This document shows positions 47,632-56,919 of a stretch of 64,000 bases of DNA, piece by piece. The DNA is from Algibacter lectus. Its GTDB lineage: Bacteria > Bacteroidota > Bacteroidia > Flavobacteriales > Flavobacteriaceae. The position numbers and the translations under genes were made by a program. Position 1 is the first letter of the stretch, and each line of letters starts with the position of its first letter. The notes below the pieces were generated by a model. The model did not search any database. It worked only from the letters and a program-made list of their open reading frames with translations, and was not told where the DNA came from. The stretch is from contig NZ_FOLN01000011.1 in NCBI RefSeq assembly GCF_900112395.1, positions 62,001 through 126,000 on the forward strand, written 5' to 3'.

Positions 47632-48342
47632 TTATATAGAGGAGTTCAATATTTTTTGTTTAACTTCTTCAACATAAGACCTTCCTATTACATACCTAAG
47701 CCCTTCTATTTCTACACTATTGCCTTCTACAGCATCAATTTTATCAATAGCTACGGTATAAGATCTATGAATTCTAATAAAATCATTAGAAGGTAATAAA
47801 TTAGTAAAATCTGATAATGTACTGTGGATAATATATTTCCCCGTAAGGGTATTTATTTTTAAATAATCTTTTAAAGATTCTACGGTTAAGATTTCATCTA
47901 AAAAGATTTTTTTCATTTTCTTCTTATCAATTTTAACAAAGATATATGGTCTATCTTTAGAGGTATCTACTATTACTTTGTTATTCTCTAACCTCCTATT
48001 CACCTTATTTAAGGCCTTCATAAACCTCGGAAATTCTATAGGTTTAATAAGGTAATCTAGAACATCTAGTTCGTAGGTTTCTACAGCAAACTCATCATAA
48101 GCACTTGTAATAATTAAAAGTGGCGGATTCTCTAAACTCTTAATAAAGTTTAAACCATCGAGTACAGGCATGTTAATATCCAAAAATATAACATCTACCG
48201 TGTTACTCTTTAAAAAATTTAAACCATCAATAGCATTACTAAATGTATTAATAAGTTCAAAATCTTCTATTTGCTCCAAATAGTTTTTAATGACATTTAT
48301 AGCAAGAGGTTCGTCGTCTATTATTAAGCATTTTACCTTCAT
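47632..48342 (-). CDS. LytTR-family response regulator
   Basis: 236 residues. The receiver domain (1-120) has acidic pocket DDE at 9-11, phospho-acceptor Asp55 in FLDINMP, and Thr/Ser and Lys switch residues (ITSAYDEFA, LIKPIEF). A LytTR DNA-binding domain (about 135-235) has FLDEILTVESLKDYLKI and NDFIRIHRSYTVAID. LytTR domains bind 9-bp direct repeats about one and a half to two turns apart. It is encoded just downstream of its kinase (15-bp gap) and is convergent with the NagB-fusion gene. It is the best candidate to bind the four 21-bp-period repeats of this PUL. Confidence 0.93.
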   Translation of the reverse strand: MKVKCLIIDDEPLAINVIKNYLEQIEDFELINTFSNAIDGLNFLKSNTVDVIFLDINMPVLDGLNFIKSLENPPLLIITSAYDEFAVETYELDVLDYLIKPIEFPRFMKALNKVNRRLENNKVIVDTSKDRPYIFVKIDKKKMKKIFLDEILTVESLKDYLKINTLTGKYIIHSTLSDFTNLLPSNDFIRIHRSYTVAIDKIDAVEGNSVEIEGLRYVIGRSYVEEVKQKILNSSI

Positions 48343-48357
48343 GAGTTTGTATTAGTT

Positions 48358-49446
48358 TTAAGAGACTTTTATTTTAAGCTTAACAACAAACATGTCATCA
48401 TCACTTTTAATATCTAATTTATAATCATTTTTTTCATAGCCTAATGCTAATCGTTTCTTCACGTTTTCTAAACCAATCCCACTAGATTCAGAAAACGTTT
48501 CCTGATACTCTGTAATTACAGGCATAGGATTTGAAATCGTAAAATACAGAAAATCTTCTTTAATAGATAAATCAATTTCAATTTTAACTTCTCCTATATT
48601 TTTGTGTACACCATGTTTAAACGCATTTTCTATAAAAGAAAGCAATATTATAGGTGCAATTTCCTTATCGGAAATATCTCCAGAAATAGACATATCTATC
48701 TCTAATTGATCATTATGCCTAACGCGTTCTAGGTCTAAATAATTTTGAATACAAAGAATTTCGGCTTCTAAAGATTGGCGTTTATTTTTTGTTTCATAAA
48801 GCAGATATCTCATCAATTCTGCCAATTTTAAAATGATTTTTGGCGTTTTTTTCGATTTCTCTACAGATAACGAGTAAATATTATTTAAAGTATTGAAGAA
48901 AAAATGCGGTGAAATTTGAGTTTTTAGAAATAATAATTCGGTTTCTAATTGTGTTTTTTCAAGATCTGCAACACGCTTATGTTCTTCTAAAAAATCTAAA
49001 GTAATTTTAATGGCGGTAACAAACGTAACCACATAAAGTTCTCCAAACATCATATCTATGGTATAATTTAACGATAGATTTGTAATGGTTGCAGGACCTT
49101 CTGGCCATACATTTTGATTTACCATAAAGTATGTTAAATTGAACTTTACCACTACCATAATAAAGATAGCCGATAGCATAATTACAATATAAGATACGTA
49201 CTTTTTCTTAAAGGCAAGCTTAGGCATTAGCACATAAATATTAAGGTAACATAATATCATGTGTATCGGAAAACCAAGCGTATTTGTTTTTAAAGAGTAC
49301 CAATAAGGGAACTCTAAAACGCCTTCAAATGAAACATCGTCAAAGTAACTACCCCAACGTAAAGTGTTTAGAGTAAAGTATCCTAACCAAAAAAGAATAT
49401 GATGTTTTAAGGATACTTTGTAGAGGTGATTTGATATAAAATCCAC
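48358..49446 (-). CDS. LytS/YehU-type sensor histidine kinase
   Basis: 362 residues. The N-terminal half has about four transmembrane helices (about 15-35, 45-70, 80-105 and 118-140). A short coiled coil leads to the His_kinase domain with the phospho-acceptor His in ISPHFFFNTLN (about residue 180), an N-box (SFIENAFKHG) and a G-box (GIGLENVKKRL). There is no extracellular sensor domain, so the ligand is probably sensed in the membrane or via a partner. It forms a two-component operon with the LytTR regulator and is divergent from the first GH92 gene. Use of a LytS/LytTR pair for PUL control is less common than HTCS, SusR or ECF systems. Confidence 0.92.
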   Translation of the reverse strand: MDFISNHLYKVSLKHHILFWLGYFTLNTLRWGSYFDDVSFEGVLEFPYWYSLKTNTLGFPIHMILCYLNIYVLMPKLAFKKKYVSYIVIMLSAIFIMVVVKFNLTYFMVNQNVWPEGPATITNLSLNYTIDMMFGELYVVTFVTAIKITLDFLEEHKRVADLEKTQLETELLFLKTQISPHFFFNTLNNIYSLSVEKSKKTPKIILKLAELMRYLLYETKNKRQSLEAEILCIQNYLDLERVRHNDQLEIDMSISGDISDKEIAPIILLSFIENAFKHGVHKNIGEVKIEIDLSIKEDFLYFTISNPMPVITEYQETFSESSGIGLENVKKRLALGYEKNDYKLDIKSDDDMFVVKLKIKVS

Positions 49447-49572
49447 GAGAGTAAAATAAAATTAGAGGTATTTTTTGATGTTTACCTGAGTTAATGCGTT
49501 ATCCGTCTAAATAACTTTTAATATTCGCTAAATTTATGAAAATTTAAATAATTAAACCGCTTAAATCATTTT

Positions 49573-51828
49573 ATGAAAAACTTTACTCTACTTTTTCTCG
49601 CTACCTTTTTAATCATTAGTTGTAACAAAAGTACCGAAAAAAAACAAGCTAAAAATGATTCTATAACCAAACATGTAAACCCTTTTATAGGTACAGGTGG
49701 TCATGGTCATACTTACCCTGGTGCAACAGTACCTTTCGGAATGTTACAAGTAAGTCCGGTAAACGGGAAAAGCAGTTGGGACTGGTGTTCTGGTTATCAT
49801 TACTCCGATTCTATTGCTGTTGGTTTTAGTCATTTAAGTTTAAGTGGAACAGGTATTGGCGATCTAGCCGATGTTTTATTTATGCCAGTGAATAAAGCTG
49901 TAGACATCACGAACACACCAAAATCACGAGATTCATTAAGTTATAAGTCGACTTACAACCATAACAACGAGAAAGCTACTCCGGGTTATTATCAAGTTTT
50001 TCTTGAAGACCATGATATTAATGTAGAATTAACAACATCGTTACGCACAGCGTACCACAAATACACCTTTAAACCTGCCGATACACAAACGGTAGTAGTA
50101 AACTTAGGTTTTGGGATTAACTGGGATAAAGCCACAGAGACCTCTATAAAAATTGAAGACGAACATACCATAAGCGGTTACCGTTACAGCACAGGTTGGG
50201 CCAGAAACCAAAAAGTGTTTTTTGTTGCTAAATTCTCTAAACCTATTACAAAACAGACTTTAGTTTCAGATAAAGAAATCATTGAAAATAATGTTGCCAC
50301 AGGAATACAAACAGCAACACAATTGTTCTTTAAAGCAGATGACAACAATGAATTACTTGCAAAAGTAGCCTTATCATCAGTAAGTATAGACAATGCAAAA
50401 GGTAATTTAGAAGCCGATGGTTTTAATTTTGAAACCGTTAAAAAACAGGCAGAATCTACTTGGGAAACAGCGCTTTCTAAAATAAAAGTAGAGACTGAAA
50501 TAGATTCTTTAAAAACTATTTTCTACACCGCAATGTATCATGCACAATTAGCGCCTGTTACCTTCAGTGATAAAAATGGTCAATTTAGAAAAGAGAACGA
50601 TAGCATAGTTACTGCTACAAATTACACCGCATACTCTACCCTATCACTTTGGGATACATTTAGAGCAGAACATCCCTTACTTACTCTAATTGCACCAGAT
50701 AAAGTTTCAGATATTACCAACACCATGTTGGCTTATTATGAAACTAAAAAGATTCTTCCGGTTTGGACGCTTTACGGCAATGAAACCAACACCATGACGG
50801 GCTACCACTCTATTCCCGTAATTGTTGAAGCTTACTTAAAAGGTATTCGGGGTTTTGATGCTGAAAAGGCATACGAAGCCATGAAAACTACCATGATGCA
50901 GGATGAACGTGGTTTAAAATTTTATAAAGAATTTGGATACATCCCTTATAATTTATTAGATGAATCGGTTACTATAACACTTGAATATGCTTATGATGAT
51001 TGGTGCGTGGCACAAATGGCAAAGGCTTTAGGAAAAACAGAAGATTACAATTATTTCTCAGAACGCTCAGAAGCTTACAAATTTTTATTTGATAATGAGT
51101 CGGGCTTTATGCGAGGAAAATCTGAAAACGGAAAATCTTGGAATACCCCTTTCGATCCTAAATATTCTAACCACAGAGAACATACAGATTATACAGAAGG
51201 TAACGCTTGGCAACACAGTTGGTTTGTACCACACAACGTAGAAAACTTTATTGAACTACACGGCAGTAACGATATATTTACCGACCGCTTAGAGCAATTA
51301 TTTACTGAAAGTTCTGAAATTACAGGAAGTAATACATCTGCTGATATTTCTGGTTTAATTGGGCAATATGCTCATGGAAACGAACCGAGTCATCATATTG
51401 CTTACATGTTTAATCATGCCGATAAACCTTGGCGCACACAATATTGGTCGCGCTATATTTTAGACACGCAATACAACACCACACCTAACGGATTAAGTGG
51501 TAATGAAGATTGTGGACAAATGAGTGCTTGGTATGCTTTAAGTTCTATTGGTTTATACCCAATGAATCCGGCTTCTACCGAATACGAAATTGGAAGCCCT
51601 ATTTTTGATAAAGCGATCATTAATCTTTCAGAAAACAAAAGTTTTACTATTGAAGCAGAACATGTTTCAGCCGAAAATATTTACATACAATCTGCCACTC
51701 TTAATGGCAGTCCTTTCAATCAATCCCTCATTTCTCACAAAACCCTTTTAGAAGGTGGAACACTTCATTTCACAATGGGAAATACACCAAACAAATCGTG
51801 GGGAATTAACACAAACAACGCAAAATAA
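49573..51828 (+). CDS. GH92 alpha-mannosidase lipoprotein (first)
   Basis: 751 residues. A signal peptide with lipobox Cys17 (LIISC) precedes the GH92 N-terminal beta-sandwich (VNPFIGTGGHGHTYPGATVP at 36-55) and the (alpha/alpha)6 catalytic domain. The general-acid Glu is E542 in TEGNAWQ, and the acidic pair of the base site is in GNEDCGQM (E645-D646). GH92 enzymes are calcium-dependent inverting exo-alpha-mannosidases acting on high-mannose N-glycans. It is first in a long operon (49573-62544) of eight genes. The linkage specificity (alpha-1,2, 1,3 or 1,6) cannot be told. Confidence 0.95.
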   Translation: MKNFTLLFLATFLIISCNKSTEKKQAKNDSITKHVNPFIGTGGHGHTYPGATVPFGMLQVSPVNGKSSWDWCSGYHYSDSIAVGFSHLSLSGTGIGDLADVLFMPVNKAVDITNTPKSRDSLSYKSTYNHNNEKATPGYYQVFLEDHDINVELTTSLRTAYHKYTFKPADTQTVVVNLGFGINWDKATETSIKIEDEHTISGYRYSTGWARNQKVFFVAKFSKPITKQTLVSDKEIIENNVATGIQTATQLFFKADDNNELLAKVALSSVSIDNAKGNLEADGFNFETVKKQAESTWETALSKIKVETEIDSLKTIFYTAMYHAQLAPVTFSDKNGQFRKENDSIVTATNYTAYSTLSLWDTFRAEHPLLTLIAPDKVSDITNTMLAYYETKKILPVWTLYGNETNTMTGYHSIPVIVEAYLKGIRGFDAEKAYEAMKTTMMQDERGLKFYKEFGYIPYNLLDESVTITLEYAYDDWCVAQMAKALGKTEDYNYFSERSEAYKFLFDNESGFMRGKSENGKSWNTPFDPKYSNHREHTDYTEGNAWQHSWFVPHNVENFIELHGSNDIFTDRLEQLFTESSEITGSNTSADISGLIGQYAHGNEPSHHIAYMFNHADKPWRTQYWSRYILDTQYNTTPNGLSGNEDCGQMSAWYALSSIGLYPMNPASTEYEIGSPIFDKAIINLSENKSFTIEAEHVSAENIYIQSATLNGSPFNQSLISHKTLLEGGTLHFTMGNTPNKSWGINTNNAK

Positions 51829-53726
51829 TGCATAGTATAGATGTAATAATAATTGTACTCTATATCCTATTAACCCTCGGTGTTGGTATTTGGATATCTA
51901 AACGTGCATCAAAAGGTTTAGACTCTTATTTTTTAGGAGGAAAAAGTATAAAATGGTACTACCTAGGGCTTAGTAATGGCTCCGGAATGTTCGATGTTTC
52001 GGGTACCGCCTGGATGGTTGGTTTACTCTTTTTATATGGTGCCAAAAGTTTCATGTTTATGTGGATGTGGCCAATATGGAATCAAATTTTCATCATGGTT
52101 TTCCTTGCCGTTTGGATTAGACGTTCTAACATCATGACGGGTTCAGAATGGATATTAACACGTTTTGGCGATGATAGAGCTGGCCGAGCTTCACACCTAA
52201 TTGTGGCTATATTTGCTATTGTAGCTTCCGTAGGTTTTATTGCTTACTTCTTTGAAGGTGTTGGTAAATTTATGTCGGTTATTTTACCCTGGGATATTCC
52301 TTTTATTTTAAACGATGCTGTGCTACTAACTTCAAGTCAGAGTTATGCATTAATCATTATATTTTTAACCACTATTTACACCATTAAAGGCGGTATGTTT
52401 TCGGTAGTTGCTACCGAAGTTTTACAATACGGCATCATGGTTTTATCAGGTGTATTAATTGCTATTTATGCTTTCGTTTCGGTATCCGATGTGGAAATAA
52501 ATAATATCATTTCTACGGAATGGAGTACTATTTTCTTCGGAAATTCTATTGAAGGCTCTTGGACCGGAAAACTCACTGCATTCAACGATTTGGTAGACAC
52601 ACAAGGTTACAAAATGTTCGGTGCTTTTATTGGCATGTGCTTGTTTAAAGGCTTTTTTGCAAGTATTGCTGGCCCAACACCAAGTTACGATATGCAACGT
52701 ATATTATCGACACGCTCGGTAAAAGAAGCCGCATACATGAGTGGTTTTACAAACCTTATTTTATTTATTCCGCGCTATTTACTTATTGCAGGTATTGTTG
52801 TTTTAGCTTTAGTATACTTAGCGCCATCTTTGGCAGCTTCACCCACATTAAGCTTAGACGATTTAGAAATTATATTACCTACCGTAATTAACAACCACGT
52901 TCCTGTTGGAATTAAAGGTTTATTACTTGCTGGGCTTTTAGCTGCGTTTATGTCAACTTTTTCAGCCTTTGTAAATTCCGGACCGGCTTATGTTGTTAAC
53001 GATATTTACAAAAAATACGTAAAACCAGAAGCCGAACCATCACATTATATTAAAGCCAGTCATATCACCTCTTTTGCTATTGTTATTCTTGGTGTTACTA
53101 TGGGCTTTTTTGCCGAATCTATTAACGCAATAACCTTATGGATTACTAGTGCGCTTTATGGCGGTTACGTAGCATCGAATTTCTTAAAATGGATTTGGTG
53201 GCGTTTTAATGGTTGGGGCTACTTTTGGGGTATGACTTCTGGCTTAATTATTGCGACTATTCAGTTTTTATTAGACATGAATAAATCGAATTTCGAAGTC
53301 GGTTCTTGGCTATACCACTGTGCACACATTGATGTTATTTACATATTTCCAATTATCTTCGCCGTGTCGTTATTGGGGTCTTTTTTAGGTACCTATTTAA
53401 CAGCGCCAACCAATATGGAAACCTTAAAAGCGTTCTACAACAACGTTCGCCCTTGGGGTTGGTGGCATCCGGTTTATAAAGCATTAAAAATAGACGAACC
53501 TGAGGTCACTAAAAACACAGATTTTAAAGCCGATATGTTAAATTGTCTAGTGGGTATAATCTGGCAATCGAGTATGGTTTTACTGCCAATTTACTTTATG
53601 ATTAGAGATTACCCTAAAAGTTTAATAGCATTGCTTATTTTTATAATCACATCGGTTATTTTAAAATTTACATGGTTAGATAAAGTCCGTCAAATTCCAG
53701 ACACCGAAGATTTATCTAACGAATAA
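51828..53726 (+). CDS. Sodium:solute symporter (SSS family)
   Basis: 632 residues with about 13 transmembrane segments. The N-terminal signature YFLGGKSIKWYYLGLSNGSG and the conserved SSS core (LLLAGLLAAFMSTFSAFVNS) are present. The start codon overlaps the stop of the GH92 gene (TAATG), showing translational coupling. It is expected to sit in the inner membrane and take up a sugar or short oligosaccharide with Na+. Because the next gene is a cytoplasmic Man-GlcNAc phosphorylase, the substrate may be Man-beta-1,4-GlcNAc or a related core fragment; this is inference. Confidence 0.93.
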   Translation: MHSIDVIIIVLYILLTLGVGIWISKRASKGLDSYFLGGKSIKWYYLGLSNGSGMFDVSGTAWMVGLLFLYGAKSFMFMWMWPIWNQIFIMVFLAVWIRRSNIMTGSEWILTRFGDDRAGRASHLIVAIFAIVASVGFIAYFFEGVGKFMSVILPWDIPFILNDAVLLTSSQSYALIIIFLTTIYTIKGGMFSVVATEVLQYGIMVLSGVLIAIYAFVSVSDVEINNIISTEWSTIFFGNSIEGSWTGKLTAFNDLVDTQGYKMFGAFIGMCLFKGFFASIAGPTPSYDMQRILSTRSVKEAAYMSGFTNLILFIPRYLLIAGIVVLALVYLAPSLAASPTLSLDDLEIILPTVINNHVPVGIKGLLLAGLLAAFMSTFSAFVNSGPAYVVNDIYKKYVKPEAEPSHYIKASHITSFAIVILGVTMGFFAESINAITLWITSALYGGYVASNFLKWIWWRFNGWGYFWGMTSGLIIATIQFLLDMNKSNFEVGSWLYHCAHIDVIYIFPIIFAVSLLGSFLGTYLTAPTNMETLKAFYNNVRPWGWWHPVYKALKIDEPEVTKNTDFKADMLNCLVGIIWQSSMVLLPIYFMIRDYPKSLIALLIFIITSVILKFTWLDKVRQIPDTEDLSNE

Positions 53727-53750
53727 CAATTAACTCAAAAGTTGAAAAGA

Positions 53751-54716
53751 ATGAAACAAATCCCTTGGCAAGAAAAACCTAGTCATTGTAATGATGTTAT
53801 GTGGCGTTATAGCGAAAACCCTATTATAGATAGGTATGCCATTCCATCGTCTAATAGTATTTTTAATAGTGCCGTTGTGCCTTTTGAAGATGGTTTTGCT
53901 GGTGTTTTCCGTTGTGATAACAAAGCAGTACAAATGAATATTTTTGCTGGTTTCAGTAAAGACGGCATCAATTGGGATATCGAACATGAGCCTATTAAAA
54001 TGCAGGCCGGAAATACCGAAATGATAGATTCTGATTATAAATACGACCCACGTGTTGTTTTTATTGAAGATCGTTATTGGATTACTTGGTGTAATGGTTA
54101 TAATGGCCCAACCATCGGTATTGGATATACTTTCGATTTTAAAGAGTTTTTTCAATGTGAAAACGCATTTTTACCGTTCAACAGAAATGGTGTTTTGTTT
54201 CCGAAGAAAATAAACGGGAAATTTGCGATGTTAAGCAGACCAAGTGATAATGGCCACACGCCTTTTGGTGATATTTATATTAGTTACAGTCCAGACATGA
54301 AATATTGGGGCGAACATCGTTGCGTTATGAAAGCCACAAACTTTGAAGATAGCGCATGGCAATGTACCAAAATTGGTGCTGGCCCAATCCCTATTTTAAC
54401 CGATGAAGGCTGGCTTATGCTTTACCATGGTGTTATAAATACTTGTAACGGGTTTAGATATGCTATGGGTTCTGCGCTTTTAGAAGAAGACGCTCCAGAC
54501 CAAGTTAAATACAGAACACAACCTTATTTATTAGGTCCTGCCGAAATTTACGAGCAAGTAGGCGATGTACCAAATGTGGTATTCCCATGTGCAGCATTAC
54601 ATGATACAGAAGAAGATAAATTGGCCGTATATTATGGCGCTGCAGATACAGTAGTCGCTTTAGCTTTTGGAAAATTAAGCGAAGTGGTAGAATTTACAAA
54701 AAACAACAGTTTATAA
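53751..54716 (+). CDS. GH130 phosphorylase, probable Man-beta-1,4-GlcNAc phosphorylase
   Basis: 321 residues without signal peptide, so cytoplasmic. I start at ATG 53751 rather than TTG 53742. The five-bladed propeller signature of GH130 is clear: [33 protein letters not shown] with the proton-donor Asp99, and GAGPIPI with LMLYHGV. The sequence resembles the GH130_2 branch (UhgbMP, BT1033), known to phosphorolyse Man-beta-1,4-GlcNAc, the core disaccharide of N-glycans, into Man-1-P and GlcNAc. It follows the symporter gene. Subfamily placement is by motif recognition and should be confirmed by tree. Confidence 0.9.
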   Translation: MKQIPWQEKPSHCNDVMWRYSENPIIDRYAIPSSNSIFNSAVVPFEDGFAGVFRCDNKAVQMNIFAGFSKDGINWDIEHEPIKMQAGNTEMIDSDYKYDPRVVFIEDRYWITWCNGYNGPTIGIGYTFDFKEFFQCENAFLPFNRNGVLFPKKINGKFAMLSRPSDNGHTPFGDIYISYSPDMKYWGEHRCVMKATNFEDSAWQCTKIGAGPIPILTDEGWLMLYHGVINTCNGFRYAMGSALLEEDAPDQVKYRTQPYLLGPAEIYEQVGDVPNVVFPCAALHDTEEDKLAVYYGAADTVVALAFGKLSEVVEFTKNNSL

Positions 54717-54726
54717 AGCGATACAG

Positions 54727-55797
54727 ATGAAGTTGAAGGTCACATTTTTATGGTTATTAAGTTGTAGCATTTCGGCTTTAAGTTGTGCTCAAGAAGAAAC
54801 AACCACTATTCCCGAAACGTATACCGCTTATAAAACTTCGGAAGCTATAACTATTGATGGTGAATTTAACGAAGATGCTTGGACCAAAGTCGCTTGGACC
54901 AACCCGTTTATTGATATTGAAGGCAAAAAACAACCTAAGTATAAAACAGAAGTAAAAATGCTTTGGGATGATACTTATTTCTATGTTTTAGCCAAAATGG
55001 ACGAGCCACATGTTTGGGGTGATATCACGAAGCGCGATGCCATTATTTTTCATAATAATGACTTTGAAATTTTTATAGATCCAACTGGAGATACTCATAA
55101 TTACTACGAGCTTGAGATAAACGCACTAAACACCGCTTGGGATTTATTTGTAAGCAAACCATATAGAAACAACAACGTGGTGCTAAACGACTGGAATATT
55201 ACTGGTTTAAAATCTGCTGTAAAAGTTAACGGTACCATCAATAACCCAAACGATATCGACAAAGGTTGGGTTCTAGAAATTGCTATTCCTTGGGCAGCTT
55301 ATAAAACAGGTTATTTTCATAAAAATGTGCCTACCGATCAATTTTGGCGTGTCAATTTTTCTAGAGTCAATTGGGATCATCAAATTACCAATGGCAAATA
55401 CGAAAGAAAAAAAGACGCTAACGGCAAATTGTTGCACGAATACAACTGGGTCTGGTCGCCAATGGGTGTTATAAATATGCATGAACCCGAAAAATGGGCT
55501 TATGTTTTATTTTCTTCGGAAGCACCAAAAACAGAAAATACTTTTACCATTCCTCAAGATGATAAACTAAAATGGGAGTTGTATAAACTGTATCGCATAC
55601 AAACCGCACATTTCAAAAAAAATCAAACCTATTTTACTTCCATAGAAGATTTAACGACTTCAGAAATAAAAATAGACAAAAAATTAATAACACCAACTTT
55701 AGAAATGCACAGTACCGGATGGAATATTTCAGTTAAAAGTCCGTTCACAAATAAGGTACTCACCGTTACAGAAGATGGAAAATTTATATCAAAATAA
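54727..55797 (+). CDS. CBM9-like carbohydrate-binding lipoprotein
   Basis: 356 residues. The signal peptide ends at a lipobox (ALSC, Cys20). Residues about 35-245 form a CBM9/DOMON-like beta-sandwich (EAITIDGEFNEDAWTKVAW, then DDTYFYVLAKMDE and EIFIDPTGDTHNYYELEINA). The rest (to 356) is polar and of unknown fold. Such proteins bind sugars or act as accessory proteins of glycosidases. It is between GH130 and the GHL10-like gene in the operon with 10- and 6-bp gaps, so close functional coupling with the latter is likely. Confidence 0.85.
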   Translation: MKLKVTFLWLLSCSISALSCAQEETTTIPETYTAYKTSEAITIDGEFNEDAWTKVAWTNPFIDIEGKKQPKYKTEVKMLWDDTYFYVLAKMDEPHVWGDITKRDAIIFHNNDFEIFIDPTGDTHNYYELEINALNTAWDLFVSKPYRNNNVVLNDWNITGLKSAVKVNGTINNPNDIDKGWVLEIAIPWAAYKTGYFHKNVPTDQFWRVNFSRVNWDHQITNGKYERKKDANGKLLHEYNWVWSPMGVINMHEPEKWAYVLFSSEAPKTENTFTIPQDDKLKWELYKLYRIQTAHFKKNQTYFTSIEDLTTSEIKIDKKLITPTLEMHSTGWNISVKSPFTNKVLTVTEDGKFISK

Positions 55798-55803
55798 TAA
55801 CTC

Positions 55804-56913
55804 ATGAACGTATTAAAAATAGCATTTTTAAGCCTACTATTAAGTGTGGTATCTTGCGATAAAACAGTAAAAACTGAAACAGCAAGCGAAACTGAAACGG
55901 CAACTATTGAAGCTCCAGCAAAATTTAAATATTGGAACTGGATTACTGTTGGTCATAAAAAATCAGACTCTGCATACACGGCACATTTCAACAAATTAAA
56001 AAGTAATGGTATCGATGCCGTTTTAATGAACACAGGTGCCGATCCAAAACTATTAAAGCGCCTTGCTCCTCTTGCTAACAAAGCTGGTTTAGAGGTTCAC
56101 GCATGGATGTTTACTACAAACAGACCAGGCGATTCTATTGCTCTACAACACCCAGAATGGTATATGGTAAGCCGTAGCGGAAAATCTTGTTTCGATGAGC
56201 GTCCTTACGTAAACTACTACCAATGGTTATCACCAAGTCATCCAGAAGCTAGAAAACACATTTTAAGCTTGGTTGAAGGTTTGTCTAAAGTTGAAGGTGT
56301 TGCTAGTGTACACTTAGATTATATTCGTTACCCAGACATTTATTTACCAATAGGTTTACTTCCTAAATACGATTTAAAACAAGAAGAAGAATTACCAGAT
56401 TTCGATTTCGATTATTCTGATGCTAGTGTAGAAAAATTCATGGCGCTTCATCATAAAGATCCTCGCAAAATGGAAAACCCTGCTATAGATATTGAGTGGA
56501 AAAACTTTCGTTTAAACGAAATTAAATCTTTGGTTAACGAAGCTTATGATGTGGTACACAAACACAATAAAAAATTAAGTGCAGCTGTATTTCCTTATCC
56601 TGAAATGGCAGACCACATGGTTCGTCAACGTTGGGATAAATGGAAAATCGATATGGTTTTACCAATGATTTACTACAACTTTTATAACGAAGAATTAGAT
56701 TGGATTGGTTACGCAACAAAACAAGGTATTGACGATTTAGAAGGTCGCCCAACCGAATTGCATACCGGTTTATACACACCAAAATTAAGCGTACCCGATT
56801 TAAAATCGGCTATACAATTAGCGAAAGATAATGGCGCCAATGGTGTTGCTTTTTTCGATGATTATAGCATGTCTGACGAACAATTTGAAGTCATTAAAAA
56901 TTCTAAAGAATAA
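55804..56913 (+). CDS. GHL10-like putative glycoside hydrolase lipoprotein
   Basis: 369 residues with a lipobox at Cys18 (VVSC). A TIM-barrel-like domain (about 38-366) has features of the GHL10 / family-10-like glycosidase group: AGLEVHAWMFTT (94-105), HPEWYMVSRSG, LSPSHPEARKH (142-152), VHLDYIRYP (169-177) with Asp172 as a candidate catalytic acid, and LPMIYYN. The substrate is not known. Its place among N-glycan enzymes, and the lack of a recognisable endoglycosidase in this window, makes it a candidate for cleavage of the chitobiose core or another unassigned linkage. The GH10-like fold is fairly sure; the activity is inference. Confidence 0.8.
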   Translation: MNVLKIAFLSLLLSVVSCDKTVKTETASETETATIEAPAKFKYWNWITVGHKKSDSAYTAHFNKLKSNGIDAVLMNTGADPKLLKRLAPLANKAGLEVHAWMFTTNRPGDSIALQHPEWYMVSRSGKSCFDERPYVNYYQWLSPSHPEARKHILSLVEGLSKVEGVASVHLDYIRYPDIYLPIGLLPKYDLKQEEELPDFDFDYSDASVEKFMALHHKDPRKMENPAIDIEWKNFRLNEIKSLVNEAYDVVHKHNKKLSAAVFPYPEMADHMVRQRWDKWKIDMVLPMIYYNFYNEELDWIGYATKQGIDDLEGRPTELHTGLYTPKLSVPDLKSAIQLAKDNGANGVAFFDDYSMSDEQFEVIKNSKE

Positions 56914-56919
56914 ATTATC

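Noticed and set aside
49501-49530. Possible fifth LytTR-like direct repeat before the first GH92 gene (ATCCGTCTA, then TATTCGCTA 21 bp later)
   Set aside because: The second 9-mer fits poorly, and the expected -7 position would fall at about 49560, just before the ATG at 49573, without a TANNTTTG match. Evidence is too weak to add it to the regulon.
53730-54155. 141-codon antisense frame over the GH130 gene
   Set aside because: It is fully within a well-supported GH130 coding sequence and shows no family features.
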